Under the pieces are notes generated by a model. The model ran no database searches and was not told the origin of the DNA. It was given only the letters and a program-made list of their open reading frames with translations. From Branchinecta lynchi (taxonomy: Eukaryota; Arthropoda; Branchiopoda; Anostraca; Branchinectidae), in assembly GCA_023053575.1 (NCBI GenBank), contig JAKZAP010000021.1, forward strand, positions 15,562,212 through 15,626,211: a stretch of DNA of 64,000 nt, written 5' to 3'. Position numbers and translations under genes: made by a program. Positions 43,986-54,959 of this stretch are shown one piece after another. Positions within the stretch are counted from its first letter, which is position 1. Each line of letters starts with the position of its first letter.

Positions 43986-44316
43986 ATTGTCAACTTGTAT
44001 AATTTAACCCAGCCCACCGAGGCCGCTGATTGGCTGCTGGCTTCCAAATGGGGAGGAGTCAAGGGATGACAAGTGACAGTTTGTAGCTAAGCACCGCCCT
44101 GTGGGAGGAGCTACATGATGAAAAAGCGATGCTGCAGCATAATCCTGATGCGATGCGCCTACGGGTGGTGATTCTGGTAATTCTAGTACTGAATTTACTT
44201 TTTACTTTTACCTTACTCCTCCCGATTACATTGTCGAAAGCTTGTAGATTGCGGAACCGAGCTACTGAGTTAGATGATTCTGTCACAATCTTTGGTAGTG
44301 TTCATGCTTTTACTTA

Positions 44317-44808
44317 GAACGTGTCCGAAAGCACCGAAACGAACAAAAATGCTGAATATGCAGCATTTCGCTTTCGGACTTAAATTTTCGCTCATCTGAT
44401 GCAGCATTAATTCAGAATAAAATTCATCGAAAATTCGGCAAGAATGCTAAATTTATGCTGAATTTTCAAGAAGAAACTGGGGAGTGCGGCGATTCTCTCA
44501 GTGTTTTCGGCGGCAAACATAACAAATTCAAAAAGACAACCGACAATTCGGCAAACATTTTAAATTCTAAGACAACTGGCGATCATGGCCAACGAAGAAA
44601 GGAAAGATAAGAAGGTTGGATATGAGTAGCTGATCCATTTTGTCAGCTTTATACAGCTAATTCTTTTTTCTTCTTCTTCTTCCTAACTTAAATTTTGCTA
44701 TTCTAGAAGTGTCAGAGAAGAAAAAAGGTAACAGCTTCGGACAAAAAAAGAAAGAAAATGCATCATTAATGCAGCATTTACAGCAACAAAAAGCTTTCGG
44801 ACACGTTC
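44317..44808. mobile_element. PIF/Harbinger-type MITE with TTA duplication
   Basis: Inverted ends GAACGTGTCCGAAAGC are flanked by TTA (44314-44316 and 44809-44811), the TWA duplication of PIF/Harbinger elements. Inside, an ATG at about 44584 opens MANEERKDKK. This could splice (GTTGGA donor, TATTCTAG acceptor) to VSEKKKGNSFGQKKKENASL, so the element may derive from a spliced accessory ORF. Confidence 0.65.
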
Positions 44809-44811
44809 TTA

Positions 44812-45683
44812 GTGTGTATGTTTAGACTTACGCCTACAGCTTATGTTTATCTGTATGTCACTCTGTTGCAGGCATGTGCAGATTTTAGGAACATCTTACA
44901 TCCCCCCATATGAATGAATGAATGAATGATTTATTTGCACATTAAAGCCATCCGGCCATCATGCAACAAAACGAAACAAAAAGTAAACAATCTTACATGC
45001 GCATATACACACTAACACACTCTTAATATTTTTAATTTACACTGAATACTTTCTTATACATATACATATCCATCGCCGGCTTTTTTCAAGGAATGAGCCG
45101 CCGTAAAGAACCCCAGTCTGAGGCAGTGGCGGAGCACAACACCTTGAACCTACAAAGCCGTACACCGTTGGTCATTAGCAAGAACCATGCGACCAACTTT
45201 ATAACTCGGGTAATGTGATGGAAGAGGGCCATTTCAGAGTTGTCGTCTAGCCTAGCCGATCTAGCCTAGCCGACCATTCACCTGGATGGGAGCATATGAG
45301 TGGAAAGGTACACGCAGTATCCGCGTTCAGGTCAACGCTGCCCTCGGCGCGTTGTTTAACGGGAGGCGTCCATCGAGCTAGATGGCCCGTTCACCTGTTC
45401 ATCCATACACGCAAAACATCAACGGCATCCACGCAAAGACTTCCCTTTGATCTGTCTTCTATTTTATTTCTTTTTGTATAGGCTACTTCTCTTGGCTGAT
45501 TCGAGAGAAGTAAATAAATAATAATATGTTTTGATTTATTTTTGGGTTGGACTCAAATCGTCGACATAAAATGGCGGGTTCAGATTCGTACCAAGGCCTG
45601 GGTTCAGTTTCGAATCCCTTTAGGACCGGATTCTGCATCCCTGCTAGACACTGAACCAAACTAGCTGAGTTACAACAACTGAC
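44812..45683. other. Intron H-I sequence with LINE tails
   Basis: A reverse (GAATGAAT)n LINE tail at 44912-44940 starts a decayed 3' UTR. A second AAATAAATAATAATA tail is at 45505. No coding frame could be supported. Confidence 0.35.
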
Positions 45684-45819
45684 CTTTCAATAGGACCTGA
45701 GCTTCGGGGTTCTGTAAGTGTGACTGAAAGCTTGGTGGCATCCCGAACTGTTCAGGGACAACTGGTGGAGGCTTATTCATCATTCCATGTAGCGGTTGAA
45801 TATGTGGATTCACTGGCAC
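45684..45819 (-). CDS. EIF4ENIF1: EIF4ENIF1 exon H
   Basis: A 136-bp exon too short for a simple ORF scan. It was found by extending phase 0 from exon G. The acceptor is TTATTATTATAG, a weak polypyrimidine tract embedded in a TAT repeat. The donor is GTCAGT. It encodes 45 codons (VPVNPHIQPLHGMMNKPPPV, then VPEQFGMPPSFQSHLQNPEA and QVLLK) plus one base. The Gln/Pro/Met/His composition is typical of the central and C-terminal part of 4E-T proteins. Confidence 0.8.
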
Positions 45820-46782
45820 CTATAATAATAATAAATATAGCTTTGTTTCAGCCGAACACCATAACACACAACGAACAAAAACACAAGAAAAGTTAACAGA
45901 CACTAGAACACACTAAGGGCAGACGTCCCTGATATAAGATTATATCCTGATATAAGATTACATCAGACTTAATGGCTCCAAAAACCAAAAGGGGATGGCA
46001 TCAATACAAAAAAAACACAACTGAAAACAACAATATAGGATAAACAATATATTTTAAATTGCGAAGTCTTAAAATGTTTTGGCATGTCCCAATAACAATG
46101 ATAATATCAAACTATGTATACTCAATTGATTCATCCATCATTATCTTACTTCTTGTTTGTGTCATTTAAAGCATCTTTCGGCCTATTGTCTAATCGCTCG
46201 TTTAGAAAATATTTTGTGCATCGCATGAAGCTAAAGGTAATACAGACAGCGACAAACCGCATTGCCATTTAAATTGACTGTGCATTTGTCTGTAAAGGGA
46301 AAGATCAGTAATGGCTGTGCATTTATCTGTGAAACAATTATACAGCAGTAAACGTTATTATTATTATTATTAAACTGAGAGCCAGACGGCGGGTTTTTAA
46401 GGCTTGTGTCTACTCCTCGGACCCTAGCATAGGGACCGCATAAATGAATCATTTACCAGCTTGAGCGGCTTGGGGACCCTTGCAAAGAGCGGCCGAAATA
46501 AATAATAACAATAAATTAAATAATAATGTTTTCCTATATAATATTTTACATATTTTATACATATTTTATTCCTCTTCCAGCTTAGAGCTATTTGGAAACA
46601 AATTTAATTGATCGAAAAAAATATAGCTCTAATAAAATTCAGCTGACGTATCCGTTTTGCAATGGCAAATATGATTTATAGTCAACTTGGGCTGAAGGAA
46701 TATTTAGTAGGATCTCGAAAGACGATTGGCCAATGTCTTACCAGAAGAGCTACCCACACAGCTTGGAACAATAATAACTTAC

Positions 46783-46956
46783 CGGAGATCTTGCAGCGGT
46801 GGCATTTTGATTAGCTAAGAGTCCGGGGAAGACGGAGAGGTGGGAGGTGGGCGCTGGTGAAGGTGGTGGGCCGGTCTTCTGCCCACCCATTACGGTGGAG
46901 AGGAACTGCTCCTCAGTCATGGCGGTTTTTGGCAGTGGACGAACGTGTTGATTTGG
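46783..46956 (-). CDS. EIF4ENIF1: EIF4ENIF1 exon G
   Basis: A 174-bp exon, exactly 58 codons, with phase 0 on both sides, acceptor TTTTCGTTCCAG and donor GTAAGT. It encodes TAMTEEQFLSTVMGGQKTG followed by a Pro/Ser/Ala-rich, probably disordered stretch. I see no clear human counterpart motif, but 4E-T is mostly disordered and this part diverges quickly. Splice sites and reading phase fit the flanking exons. Confidence 0.85.
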
Positions 46957-47344
46957 CTGGAACGAAAACGTAGTCTATATAAATCTACTAGTCTATACCG
47001 TATACACAAATCATAGGTTACAACTGTACATATATCCCTTGGTCTTTTTGACTGTATTAACATGTCCAGCACTTTTTTTGTTTGTAGAAAAATATTTACG
47101 GATAAATAAACCGAATTGTAATAGTAATTGTATGACATGTTGGAATTTTCCAGATGCGGGCTATAAAGCTACATTATTGCTATTGTATGTATGTATGTAT
47201 GTATAACATATCCTCGCTCAATCACAAACTTCCTTGTTGTGTCTGAAGCTCTGATCAAACTGCCCACTATTCACTTAAGACTGGAGGGTGGTGACTCTCA
47301 TTCAAGTTCTCGTTTCTTTTCTGCTCTCTCTCTGCAGATACTCG

Positions 47345-47633
47345 GAGCGTGTTCTGCCCTACTTACCCGTAGTTACTACGCATGACGTCACGAATCTTGG
47401 CTTCAAGGCTGGAACGTATTTTTCTATTTTCCCCAATATATCACTCCACGAGGTGATCCAGCCAATCACATTACAGAGATCCGTAGTTACCACACTTACT
47501 ACGCTCCCGAGAATGGTAAGCAAATAGTTATTGTTTCGAAAAGGTTGGGACGGTCAGCGTGGTAACTTTTCGTGAGGTTTGACCGTAAATAGTAACTAAT
47601 AGTTACTATTGTTAGAAGGGTGGAACACGCTCT
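47345..47633. repeat. MITE family B' beside exon F
   Basis: Inverted ends GGAGCGTGTTCTGCCCTACT and AGAAGGGTGGAACACGCTC, with a TGACGTCACGA segment and TAGTTACTA repeats inside. Confidence 0.65.
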
Positions 47634-47700
47634 CAGTCTTCAGTCTCCGAACCTGTTAATGTTCGTCCTGGCTAGGCCGCATTCGAGAGAATTCACTTAC

Positions 47701-47894
47701 CAGTCCGCCATTGGTCAGTCCTTTACTCTCCACTTGAGCCAGCAGCTTCTTAAAAGCGTCCATACCAGCTCCCGACTTCTCTTTCTTCTGACTGGTCACG
47801 CTACCCTCGAGGTCCTCCAATCGTAAGGCTTTGGCAGGGACCTTAGCTGTACCGGGTACAGGAGGGGGTGGGACGTCCGACCGTGATTGGGCGC
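47701..47894 (-). CDS. EIF4ENIF1: EIF4ENIF1 exon F
   Basis: A 194-bp exon with acceptor TATGTTTGCAG and donor GTAAGT, entering at phase 1 and leaving at phase 0. A Pro-rich start (VPPPPVPGTAK) is followed by KALRLEDLEGS. It then has MDAFKKLLAQVESKGLTNGG, comparable to human MTAFNKLVSTMKASGTLPSQ. This is a conserved helix in the central part of 4E-T. A family B' MITE ends 68 bp beyond the donor side. Confidence 0.9.
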
Positions 47895-48580
47895 CTGCAA
47901 ACATAAAGATTTAAATTGAGGTTTGGGAAAACACTGACCGTTAAAATACACAAATTTCGCTTTTTTTTGCATTATTGTTCTCTGATCGCCTTCAAGTTAG
48001 TTCCTCTTTTGTCAAATTAGGCGTTTTTTAAGCCGAGTCCGGAATTACCAAGGTATTTCCGGTTGACAGAACACGCAATATTATCTATTAATAATATAGA
48101 TAGTTAGGATTATAGAATAGAATAGCCATCCACAGATTTTGTATAGACACAACATACAAATATAATAATGCATCGCAAACATAATGCTACTACAACACAA
48201 AAAATAAACTACCTCCTATTTTAATTTTCCTCCCACAAAAAATCTCGTCAATCTCCCAAAAAAAAAAAATCCGTTATATCTGTCAAAACTAGTCAATGTA
48301 GGGTGGCAGGCAGCTAAAAATAACTTAACGATACACTGACGGAAATAAGTTATGTAGGAATCGGCTGATTTCTGACGTAATACTGTATTGTAAGGGGTGG
48401 TACTTTGAAGTCAGTGGCAGCAAATAAATATCGGATAGCTTCCTAAGTATTGTATTTCGCCTGAAGGTTTAAAACCCTTCCTCAGCAGTAGTCGGACTGC
48501 AAGTCCTCGGAGTTCACTACAGAAAGAAAACTTCGTCGCTGGTCACAAATCTCCGTGATTTGTTTCTCGCTCCCTTTCTC

Positions 48581-48606
48581 GGGGGGGGGGGGGGGGGGGG
48601 GGGGGG
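48581..48606 (+). repeat. Poly-G tract, 26 G
   Basis: Uninterrupted G run in the E-F intron, so poly-C in the pre-mRNA on the minus strand. A similar 18-G run is at 816-833. Confidence 0.95.
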
Positions 48607-49036
48607 CAGAGTAGGAGGTTGAGACTCATTTTTCGACGAGTTTACTAGCTCAGTTATGATAGTCATTTTCCCAGTATATTCAGCAGATGGGGTTTGATTA
48701 AATTAACCACTCAGTCAATATTGTCATCGTTCTGGCAACCAACATATTCGGTTGAAAATCAGGAAACTGTTGGGACATAGCCCGAGGGGTTGCCCACTTT
48801 CGGTTTTGGTGTACAGCATGTGTCCAATGCCGCACTGCCAGGCTGGTGCCGGTACCAGCAAACACAGGCGGCGCCGGTTACCACGTCTTAGAAAATCAAA
48901 ATCAGCAAGAAAGATCAATCTCCTACTGTATGGCCGGCCGGCCGCTTGTTTCAGTAGGGGAGTGGAAAAACCCCTCGACAGAGACTTGGGCTATTTTTAT
49001 GGATTTCGGAAAGGCTCTATTGTCAGAGAATCTTAC

Positions 49037-49223
49037 TTTTGAGGAAGTCACTGAGAACTTGATTAGGATCCTTGGCTTTTCCAACTTGTTTTTCGGCCAA
49101 GTCCAGCTTCGAGCCAAAGATGCTGGCGTGTAGTGAAGACTCCGTAAATGATTTTTCGGCCGAAAAAAATTTGCTGAACTTGGATCCTTCCTTACTCTCG
49201 TCCCCACCTGCGCTGAAGTCCTC
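49037..49223 (-). CDS. EIF4ENIF1: EIF4ENIF1 exon E
   Basis: A 187-bp exon with acceptor CATTTTACAG and donor GTAAGA, entering at phase 0 and leaving at phase 1. It contains GSKFSKFFSAEKS, matching the human 4E-T motif SASRFSRWFSNPS that lies downstream of the FDF motif. It then continues to a VLSDFLK segment. Order and spacing relative to exon D agree with the family. The tryptophan of the human RWFS motif is phenylalanine here. Confidence 0.9.
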
Positions 49224-49311
49224 CTGTAAAATGAAACAATACGAAACACTGAGTCGAGAGATGAAACCATTGATAAGATAAAAATCTTTGTCCTCCAATC
49301 CCAATTGCTCA

Positions 49312-50720
49312 ACGTGCTGAAGGACCTGTCTTACCTATAATACTAACGAAACCTACTTCCATAATCACTCCATATATTTCTAGACCCGGAGACCCCAATT
49401 TCGTACATTTTGCATTCTAACCCCTCTAACAAAACCACGCGGATTTTCTCACTTGCCGCGATTTGCTACCTTCCATGTGTATCACGCTGTAGACGTTTGT
49501 CTGCGAGAATTTTTTCCATCAGAAAAAACGGTTATGTAAATTATTTTCCTGTTTTCACTTCAAGTCAACGAGTCTCGGAAAAGACTTATAACAGCTAGCT
49601 AAAACCGTGGCATATTTGTTGAAAGCACGGCCTAGTTTTAAAGTATTCAAATATTTAACAAGAGCTACGAGCTCATATGGCTAGGTGTCTTCCCACCAAG
49701 TTTCATCTCGATCCCTCCACTCATAGCGTTTTCCAATATTTCCGGTTCTCCCCTCCAGCTCCCCCCAAAAGTCACCGGATCCGGTCCGGATTTTTAGTGG
49801 GTCGTCTGAGGCATGAGGTCTTTCCAAATATCAAGTTTCATCGAGATCCGGTACCCGTTCAAAAGTTATAAATACCTCAAGATTCCGGATTCCCCCTCCC
49901 TCCACTCCCCCGACAGTGCCCGAATCGGCTCGGTCATGTCAATGATGTATCTAGTGTTTGCTAGGTGTCTTCACACCAAGTTTCATCTCGATCCCTCCAC
50001 TCATAGCGTTTCCCAAGATTTCCGGTTGCCCCCTCCAGCTCCCCCCAAAAGTCACCGGATACAGTCTGGATTTTAAGTGGGTCTTCTGAGGCATGAGGCC
50101 TTTCCAAATATCAAGTTCCATCGAGATCCGATCACCCGTTCAAAAGTTATAAATACCTCAAGATTCCGGATTCCCCCTCCCTCCACTCCCCCCACAGTGC
50201 CCGAATTGGCTCGGTTATGTCAATGATGTATCTAGTGTTTGCTAGGTGTCTTCCCACCAAATTTCATCTCGATCCCTCCACTCACAGCGTTTACCAAGAT
50301 TTCCGGTTGCCCCCTCCAGCTCCCCCCAAAAGTCACCGGATCCGGTCCGGATTTTAAGTGGGTCGTCTGAGGCATGAGGTCGTCCCAAATATCGAGTTTC
50401 ATCGAGATCCGATCACCCGTTCAAAAGTTATAAATACCTCAAGATTCCGGATTCCCCCTCCCTCCACTCCCCCCACGGTGCTCGGATCGGGGAAGTGACT
50501 ATTTCCAACTTAATCATTTGGGGTCCCTGATACGCCTGCCAAGTTTTATCGTCCTAGCTTATGTGGAAGTGCCCGAACTAGCAAAACCTGGACAGACCGA
50601 CAGACGGACAGAAATTGCGATCGCTATATGGCACTTGGCCTAAGGGCAAGTGCCATAAAAACACTAAGTTGAAGAGTAAATAGTGCGAGCGGTCCTTTAA
50701 CGAAACAAAACTGCGGGTGG
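49312..50720. repeat. Repeat F, copy 2, inverse, split by element B4
   Basis: Left part 49312-49658 (AAGGACCTGTCTTACCTATA ... AAAGTATTCAAATATTT) and right part from 50659 (CACTAAGTTGAAGAGTAAAT) are colinear with the reverse complement of 22380-22760. Confidence 0.6.
49659..50658 (+). mobile_element. Family B short-form element B4 with three 281-bp units
   Basis: Same termini and same 281-bp unit as the element at 32248, but only about three units (marker CTAGGTGTCT at 49681, 49961, 50242), giving 1000 bp. It is inserted in a repeat whose empty paralogue at about 22391-22450 shows the target as a T/A palindrome (ATATTTTAAAATAT). There is no long target duplication. It lies in the D-E intron. 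Confidence 0.75.
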
Positions 50721-51040
50721 CGAATGACATGAAGTGGAAAAAGCACATAGAATCCACTTTAAAAAAAAAGCAAACATGGGACTTCGGGACTCAGACTTCT
50801 TTCCCGACATGGTATCCCTTCCAAACATCTATCGCGCATTTAGTTCTCGTTTATTCGCCCAGTCCTACAATACTGCTGTTTTATATGGCATTTTGGTGTG
50901 ACTCGAGAGTAATCGGGTGCTATAGAGAGGATACAATACCGAGCTCTGCTAGTAACTGATAAATCTTTGAAAGTTCCTTACATCTATTTTCTCAAAAAAA
51001 TTAATCTGACAACACTGTCTCAACGTCTTGAAACTTAAGC

Positions 51041-51386
51041 CGTATTCTCGCCGCTCCCCGAGGAAGGGAACGGAGAGAATAGAGGGAGTCACTCCACGCG
51101 GACTCCACGTACGCAAAACAACCAGGTCACGGGGAATGCTTCCAAAATGGATTTTGTCCGAAAATAAAATACGCAGTTGACGAGATCGGTCTGTGTTCAC
51201 CTTAAGTTTTGGTTTTGTTTATTCTGATGATTTTTAATTGATCTTACATTGCATAAACACCAGCAAAAACTGATTCCCCTCTGAATATGAAAGGGAGTCC
51301 TTTTTTATGACGGGGAGCATTCCCCCTCCATGGGGACTCCCGAGAATACCGGGAGTCACTTCCTGGGACAGACAAAAACGCGGGGA
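51041..51386. repeat. MITE family H, reverse orientation
   Basis: It starts GCCGTATTCTCGCCGCTCC and ends ACGCGGGGATACGCC. The interior is colinear with the reverse complement of the copy at 1231. Confidence 0.55.
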
Positions 51387-51683
51387 TACGCCTTCAGAGA
51401 TTGAAGTTTGGTGGGAAGATTCTTCTGAACCCAGTACTACGCGACTTTCTTGCCCCCGACCTTGCTACACAAAGGGCGAGACCTCAAAGACAAGCTTCCG
51501 AACCACTTCCTATGATACCCTTCAACCACTTTTTTGCCGACATGTAAGATACCAGAATAGTTTTTTCCCCTCCTTTGTTTGTCTACGTAATAGAAATTCG
51601 CAGGTTATTGTTTTGGTGTATATATACGTTTGGTTGATAATAAAAGCAAAATTTTGTTCAGAGAAAACAGAGGAATCGCTTAC

Positions 51684-51919
51684 CAAAAAGTCCCCCAGTG
51701 GTACGTCAGGTAAGCTATCCATCATGAACAACTTGTTGAACTCATCCAAGGAGAATCCAAGGCCACTGTCTCCCTTCTCTTCTTTTCCAAGTTCTAAACC
51801 CGGTTTCGGACTTTCCGGTGGTTTGTGCGCGTCCAACTTCGAACCGGAGACAGGATCCGGGTTGGGTTTCCTCACTGGGGCGGGACTCTCCGTAGTTTTG
51901 GAAACGGTGGGCTTCGAAT
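51684..51919 (-). CDS. EIF4ENIF1: EIF4ENIF1 exon D: second half of Cup-homology domain (FDF-like motif)
   Basis: This 236-bp exon has acceptor TTTCTTACAG and donor GTAAGC, entering at phase 1 and leaving at phase 0. A Pro/Ser/Lys-rich stretch leads to GLGFSLDEFNKLFMMDSLPD. That aligns with human GDFDFNEFFNLDKVP, the FDF motif that docks on DDX6. Here the motif reads F-S-L-D-E-F, so the spacing is altered while the following F-N-K-L-F and D-x-x-P residues are kept. A 300-bp MITE (family C') begins 19 bp upstream of the acceptor. Confidence 0.92.
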
Positions 51920-51938
51920 CTGTAAGAAAGGATGAGTT

Positions 51939-52242
51939 CCCGATGAAAAATTTATAGCCTGCGTAGTTGTGTAATAGTTGTACGAAAAAGTTGCATGTGA
52001 TACTATGTAATAGTAAAGAATACTATCATTTAATGTGCCTCCGACTCGTCCAATCTTAAGCAGTAGTATCTAGTAGCACCCTGTCTTGCCATAGTAGCAT
52101 CCAGTCTTGCTAATAGTAGCATTCAGTAGATTGCAGTAACACGGTAGCCTTGAAGTAGAAGCATGTAGTAGCATCATTTAGTACTGCATGCTACTTTTTC
52201 GTACAACTTCATATTAGTATTTTGAGATAAATTTTTCATCGG
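51939..52242. repeat. MITE family C' beside exon D acceptor
   Basis: Same ends and interior as the copy at 28120. The element edge is 19 bp from the exon D acceptor. Confidence 0.65.
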
Positions 52243-52554
52243 ATTTTGAAGGTTCAGTGAAAAGCTAATTCGTCACAATTTCCGAACACGGCTTGCTGCA
52301 TATCATTTCAACTTCCAAGGAAAGTGTGATTTTGGCGAACTCGCGGATTTACCAACTAGCAAAGCTCCGTCAAGCCCCAGAGCAAGCGGAAAGTGGTTGC
52401 ACCACAGTTGCCCTTTGCGAATATAAGGTTTGAAGCCAAGCTGACCATTCATTGCAAACAAAATAATAACATTTTATTTATCCCTCGCACACCATCTTAG
52501 AGGGATAGCTAGCTGACCAAGAAAAGAAACCCAAGAACTCGATTTCCGTTGCCC

Positions 52555-53040
52555 TTTAAAGTTTAACTGAACAGGCAACTTATTTTTACATCTTAGATTC
52601 AAATACATTGAATTATTACAACACCTATTGGGGATTTTCATTCTGTCCACATAGTCTTCAGTAGGGACGTTGGGAATGTGGACGCTTTCCCATGGTGAAT
52701 CCGTCCACAATTCGCCCGCGAAAATCACTGCACTATCACTACACAAGACACATCACTATCTAGCCCTAGTTTTTGGCACTGCAGACTCCAGACACTTCTT
52801 TGTTTATTTGATACACAATTTATTTACTCGTTTGCTGCTGGTATTGTTGCCAAATGTTCCAGGCACCATAGAGATATCACAAAAACGGGAAGAGCGGCAA
52901 GCACAATGGGATAATCGATTATTTGGAAATATCAGAAAAACAAACTAACGCTTTTTCATCGGGTTTTCAAGATTACTTAAGCGAACAAGTGATGGGTAAC
53001 TAGACTGTAGTATCCTAGCCCTTTTCGGTTAAACTTTAAA
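52555..53040. repeat. Family I element
   Basis: Ends TTTAAAGTTTAACTGAA and TTCGGTTAAACTTTAAA, 486 bp. It contains AAGTGATGGGTAACTAGACT near the right end, as in the copy at 27284. Confidence 0.6.
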
Positions 53041-53524
53041 ACTCAGCTTTGACGTACGTTGCGGATTCACTGTCTACGTCACTTTCCAAAACGAGTGGAG
53101 CTCAAGAATAGCCTCGGAAAGCGAATCGAGTTTTAGCCGAATTACAAGAACACGCGGCGGATCCAACAGCGGCGCTTTCCAGACCGCCAGAAATACCCCA
53201 CAGAAAAAATAATTCTCGCAGTATCTCTTAACTGTGAAAGCACACTACCTATCGCACATTGTTCCGATCTAATACTTGTCGACTACTTGTTTCCTTCCAA
53301 ATAAATATGACCGAAGCCAGTCTAGTAGGTGTAATAAGCTGAATAGCGCTATACGTGATGTTTACGTCTTAATACACACGCCTGTTGAAATAGGAACCCG
53401 AAAGGTTCATATCAACGCGGTGTTCGGTGTTGCCACGCTGATACGATTTTTCGAATTTCTAAAGATCAGAAAGTGTTATTAGTACTACTTGAAGGACACG
53501 AGTTCAATTTGACGCCCAAGATAT

Positions 53525-53832
53525 TAGTTGTGTTTTTGCTGATACCATGGTATCTGTCACCACGGCAACTGGATCTGCAATTAGTCGTTTTTGCAGTTAT
53601 CGTGGTATCTGATACACGGTGCTCTTGAAAAACGACTATTGCCGAGATTGCACTTTCCGAAGTCATCCCAAAAGAAAAAACAGATATCCAGTTACATCAC
53701 AAAGTGCTAAACTTCTTTCTCACCAATCTGACAAAATTTGATGAAAGTGAGATGACTTTTCAGGTACCACGACCAGTTACCACGGTCGGACCGTAGTATC
53801 TGAATATCTGATACCACGATAACTGATAGAAA
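53525..53832. repeat. Fold-back element, truncated copy
   Basis: ATTAGTTGTGTTTTTGCTGA onward matches the reverse complement of 24354-24775. The right end is cut by family A element A6. Confidence 0.55.
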
Positions 53833-53851
53833 TCCACAATAACTGGAGAAA

Positions 53852-54301
53852 TCCGGTTTAGGGGTAAGAAGTGATGCTGAATCCCCATATGACAATCATT
53901 TTTTACCCGGACATATAGTTTTTTGTATAAGTTAAATTTTTATTTGAAGTTGATTAGATGCTCGATACTGGGGAAATAAGATACGCTCAGTTCGTTTCTT
54001 AGCTTTCTTTTTTCACCGGACAAGTAGTTCCGGAATTCAGTCGAAACCGGAAAATTGGCAGAAGTACGGCAGGAACTTTTCGTCAAAACAGATATGACTT
54101 GTAGGGTAAACACACATGCTGAATCCATATCTGAACTTGGTTTTCACAGATGATTAGCTATTTGACCTTAATCTGTTTCTGAATTTTGATCTTAAAAATG
54201 TTCAAGGAGTCTGGCGAAGACTGGACCTGGCGAAGACAAGACACAATTGTCTAGATCAAATATTGGATTCTTGGGATCCCATCGAAACCTTTTGTCTTGT
54301 T
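53852..54301 (+). mobile_element. Family A element A6, 5'-truncated
   Basis: It contains core units and the 3' part only, ending TTGGGATCCCATCGAAACCTTTTGTCTTGTT. Its left edge abuts and truncates the fold-back element at 53525-53832. It lies in the C-D intron. Confidence 0.6.
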
Positions 54302-54517
54302 CCTTTGCGGATCTTGAATGACACTTCCAACGAATGTCTGTCTCCAATCGATGTGGACAGGCCACATGCCTCCGACTGAACCAATCAAAAATGATGCGAG
54401 GGGCAGGGCTTTTTCCTTTGCACTCCGCCTCTAACTTCTTTTTCTCTTTCTTCATTCACCATTTTTAAAGCAATCAAATATATCAAGAGTATAAAAGGTC
54501 TAAGGCAAAGCACGTAC

Positions 54518-54717
54518 CGGCGATTTCAACCTTCTCAGGTTCCTTCTTTTCCACCTTTTTGTCTTCCACTTTGTCCTTTTTGGCTCTCGGATTTTCAAAG
54601 CCTTTTAATTCAATTGTGTCGTATTTGGAAGTTGGTCCGGCGGACATCCATTCTGGTTCTTCTTCAAAACGTTGCGGCCGTCCCCAAGGGTCCCTCGGGC
54701 CACGCTGAGGTCTGTCT
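54518..54717 (-). CDS. EIF4ENIF1: EIF4ENIF1 exon C: first half of Cup-homology domain (IEL motif)
   Basis: This 200-bp exon has acceptor TCTTTTCAG and donor GTACGTG, entering at phase 2 and leaving at phase 1. It contains EEPEWMSAGPTSKYDTIELK, which lines up almost residue for residue with the human 4E-T segment EEPEWFSAGPTSQSETIELT. This is the W and IEL part of the Cup-homology domain that binds the RNA helicase DDX6 in P-bodies. It is the strongest identification in the window. A Lys/Glu-rich tail (KKDKVEDKKVEKKEPEK) follows and probably forms a flexible linker before the FDF-like motif of exon D. Confidence 0.95.
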
Positions 54718-54959
54718 CTGAAAAGATGTAATATTCCTCATTACTTCCTTTCTATTCTGCGACTGTCCTTCCCTGCCAGAAGTTTCATAACAGATGACAC
54801 AGGAATGCGCAGTTTCAGCAGACAACACTTGGGATGTAATCTATTGTGATTTTAAAACGTTATGCATAACAAGCACGGCCGAAGAGCCGAAAAATGCCGA
54901 AAAAGCATCTGCTGACTTTTTTGTTTGTGTCATCATGATATCGGAAAATCCAGCACTTG

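Noticed and set aside
46231..46452. Minus-strand 73-codon frame near exon G
   Set aside because: Low-complexity Asn run from a TTA/TAT repeat; no splice sites in phase with neighbouring exons.
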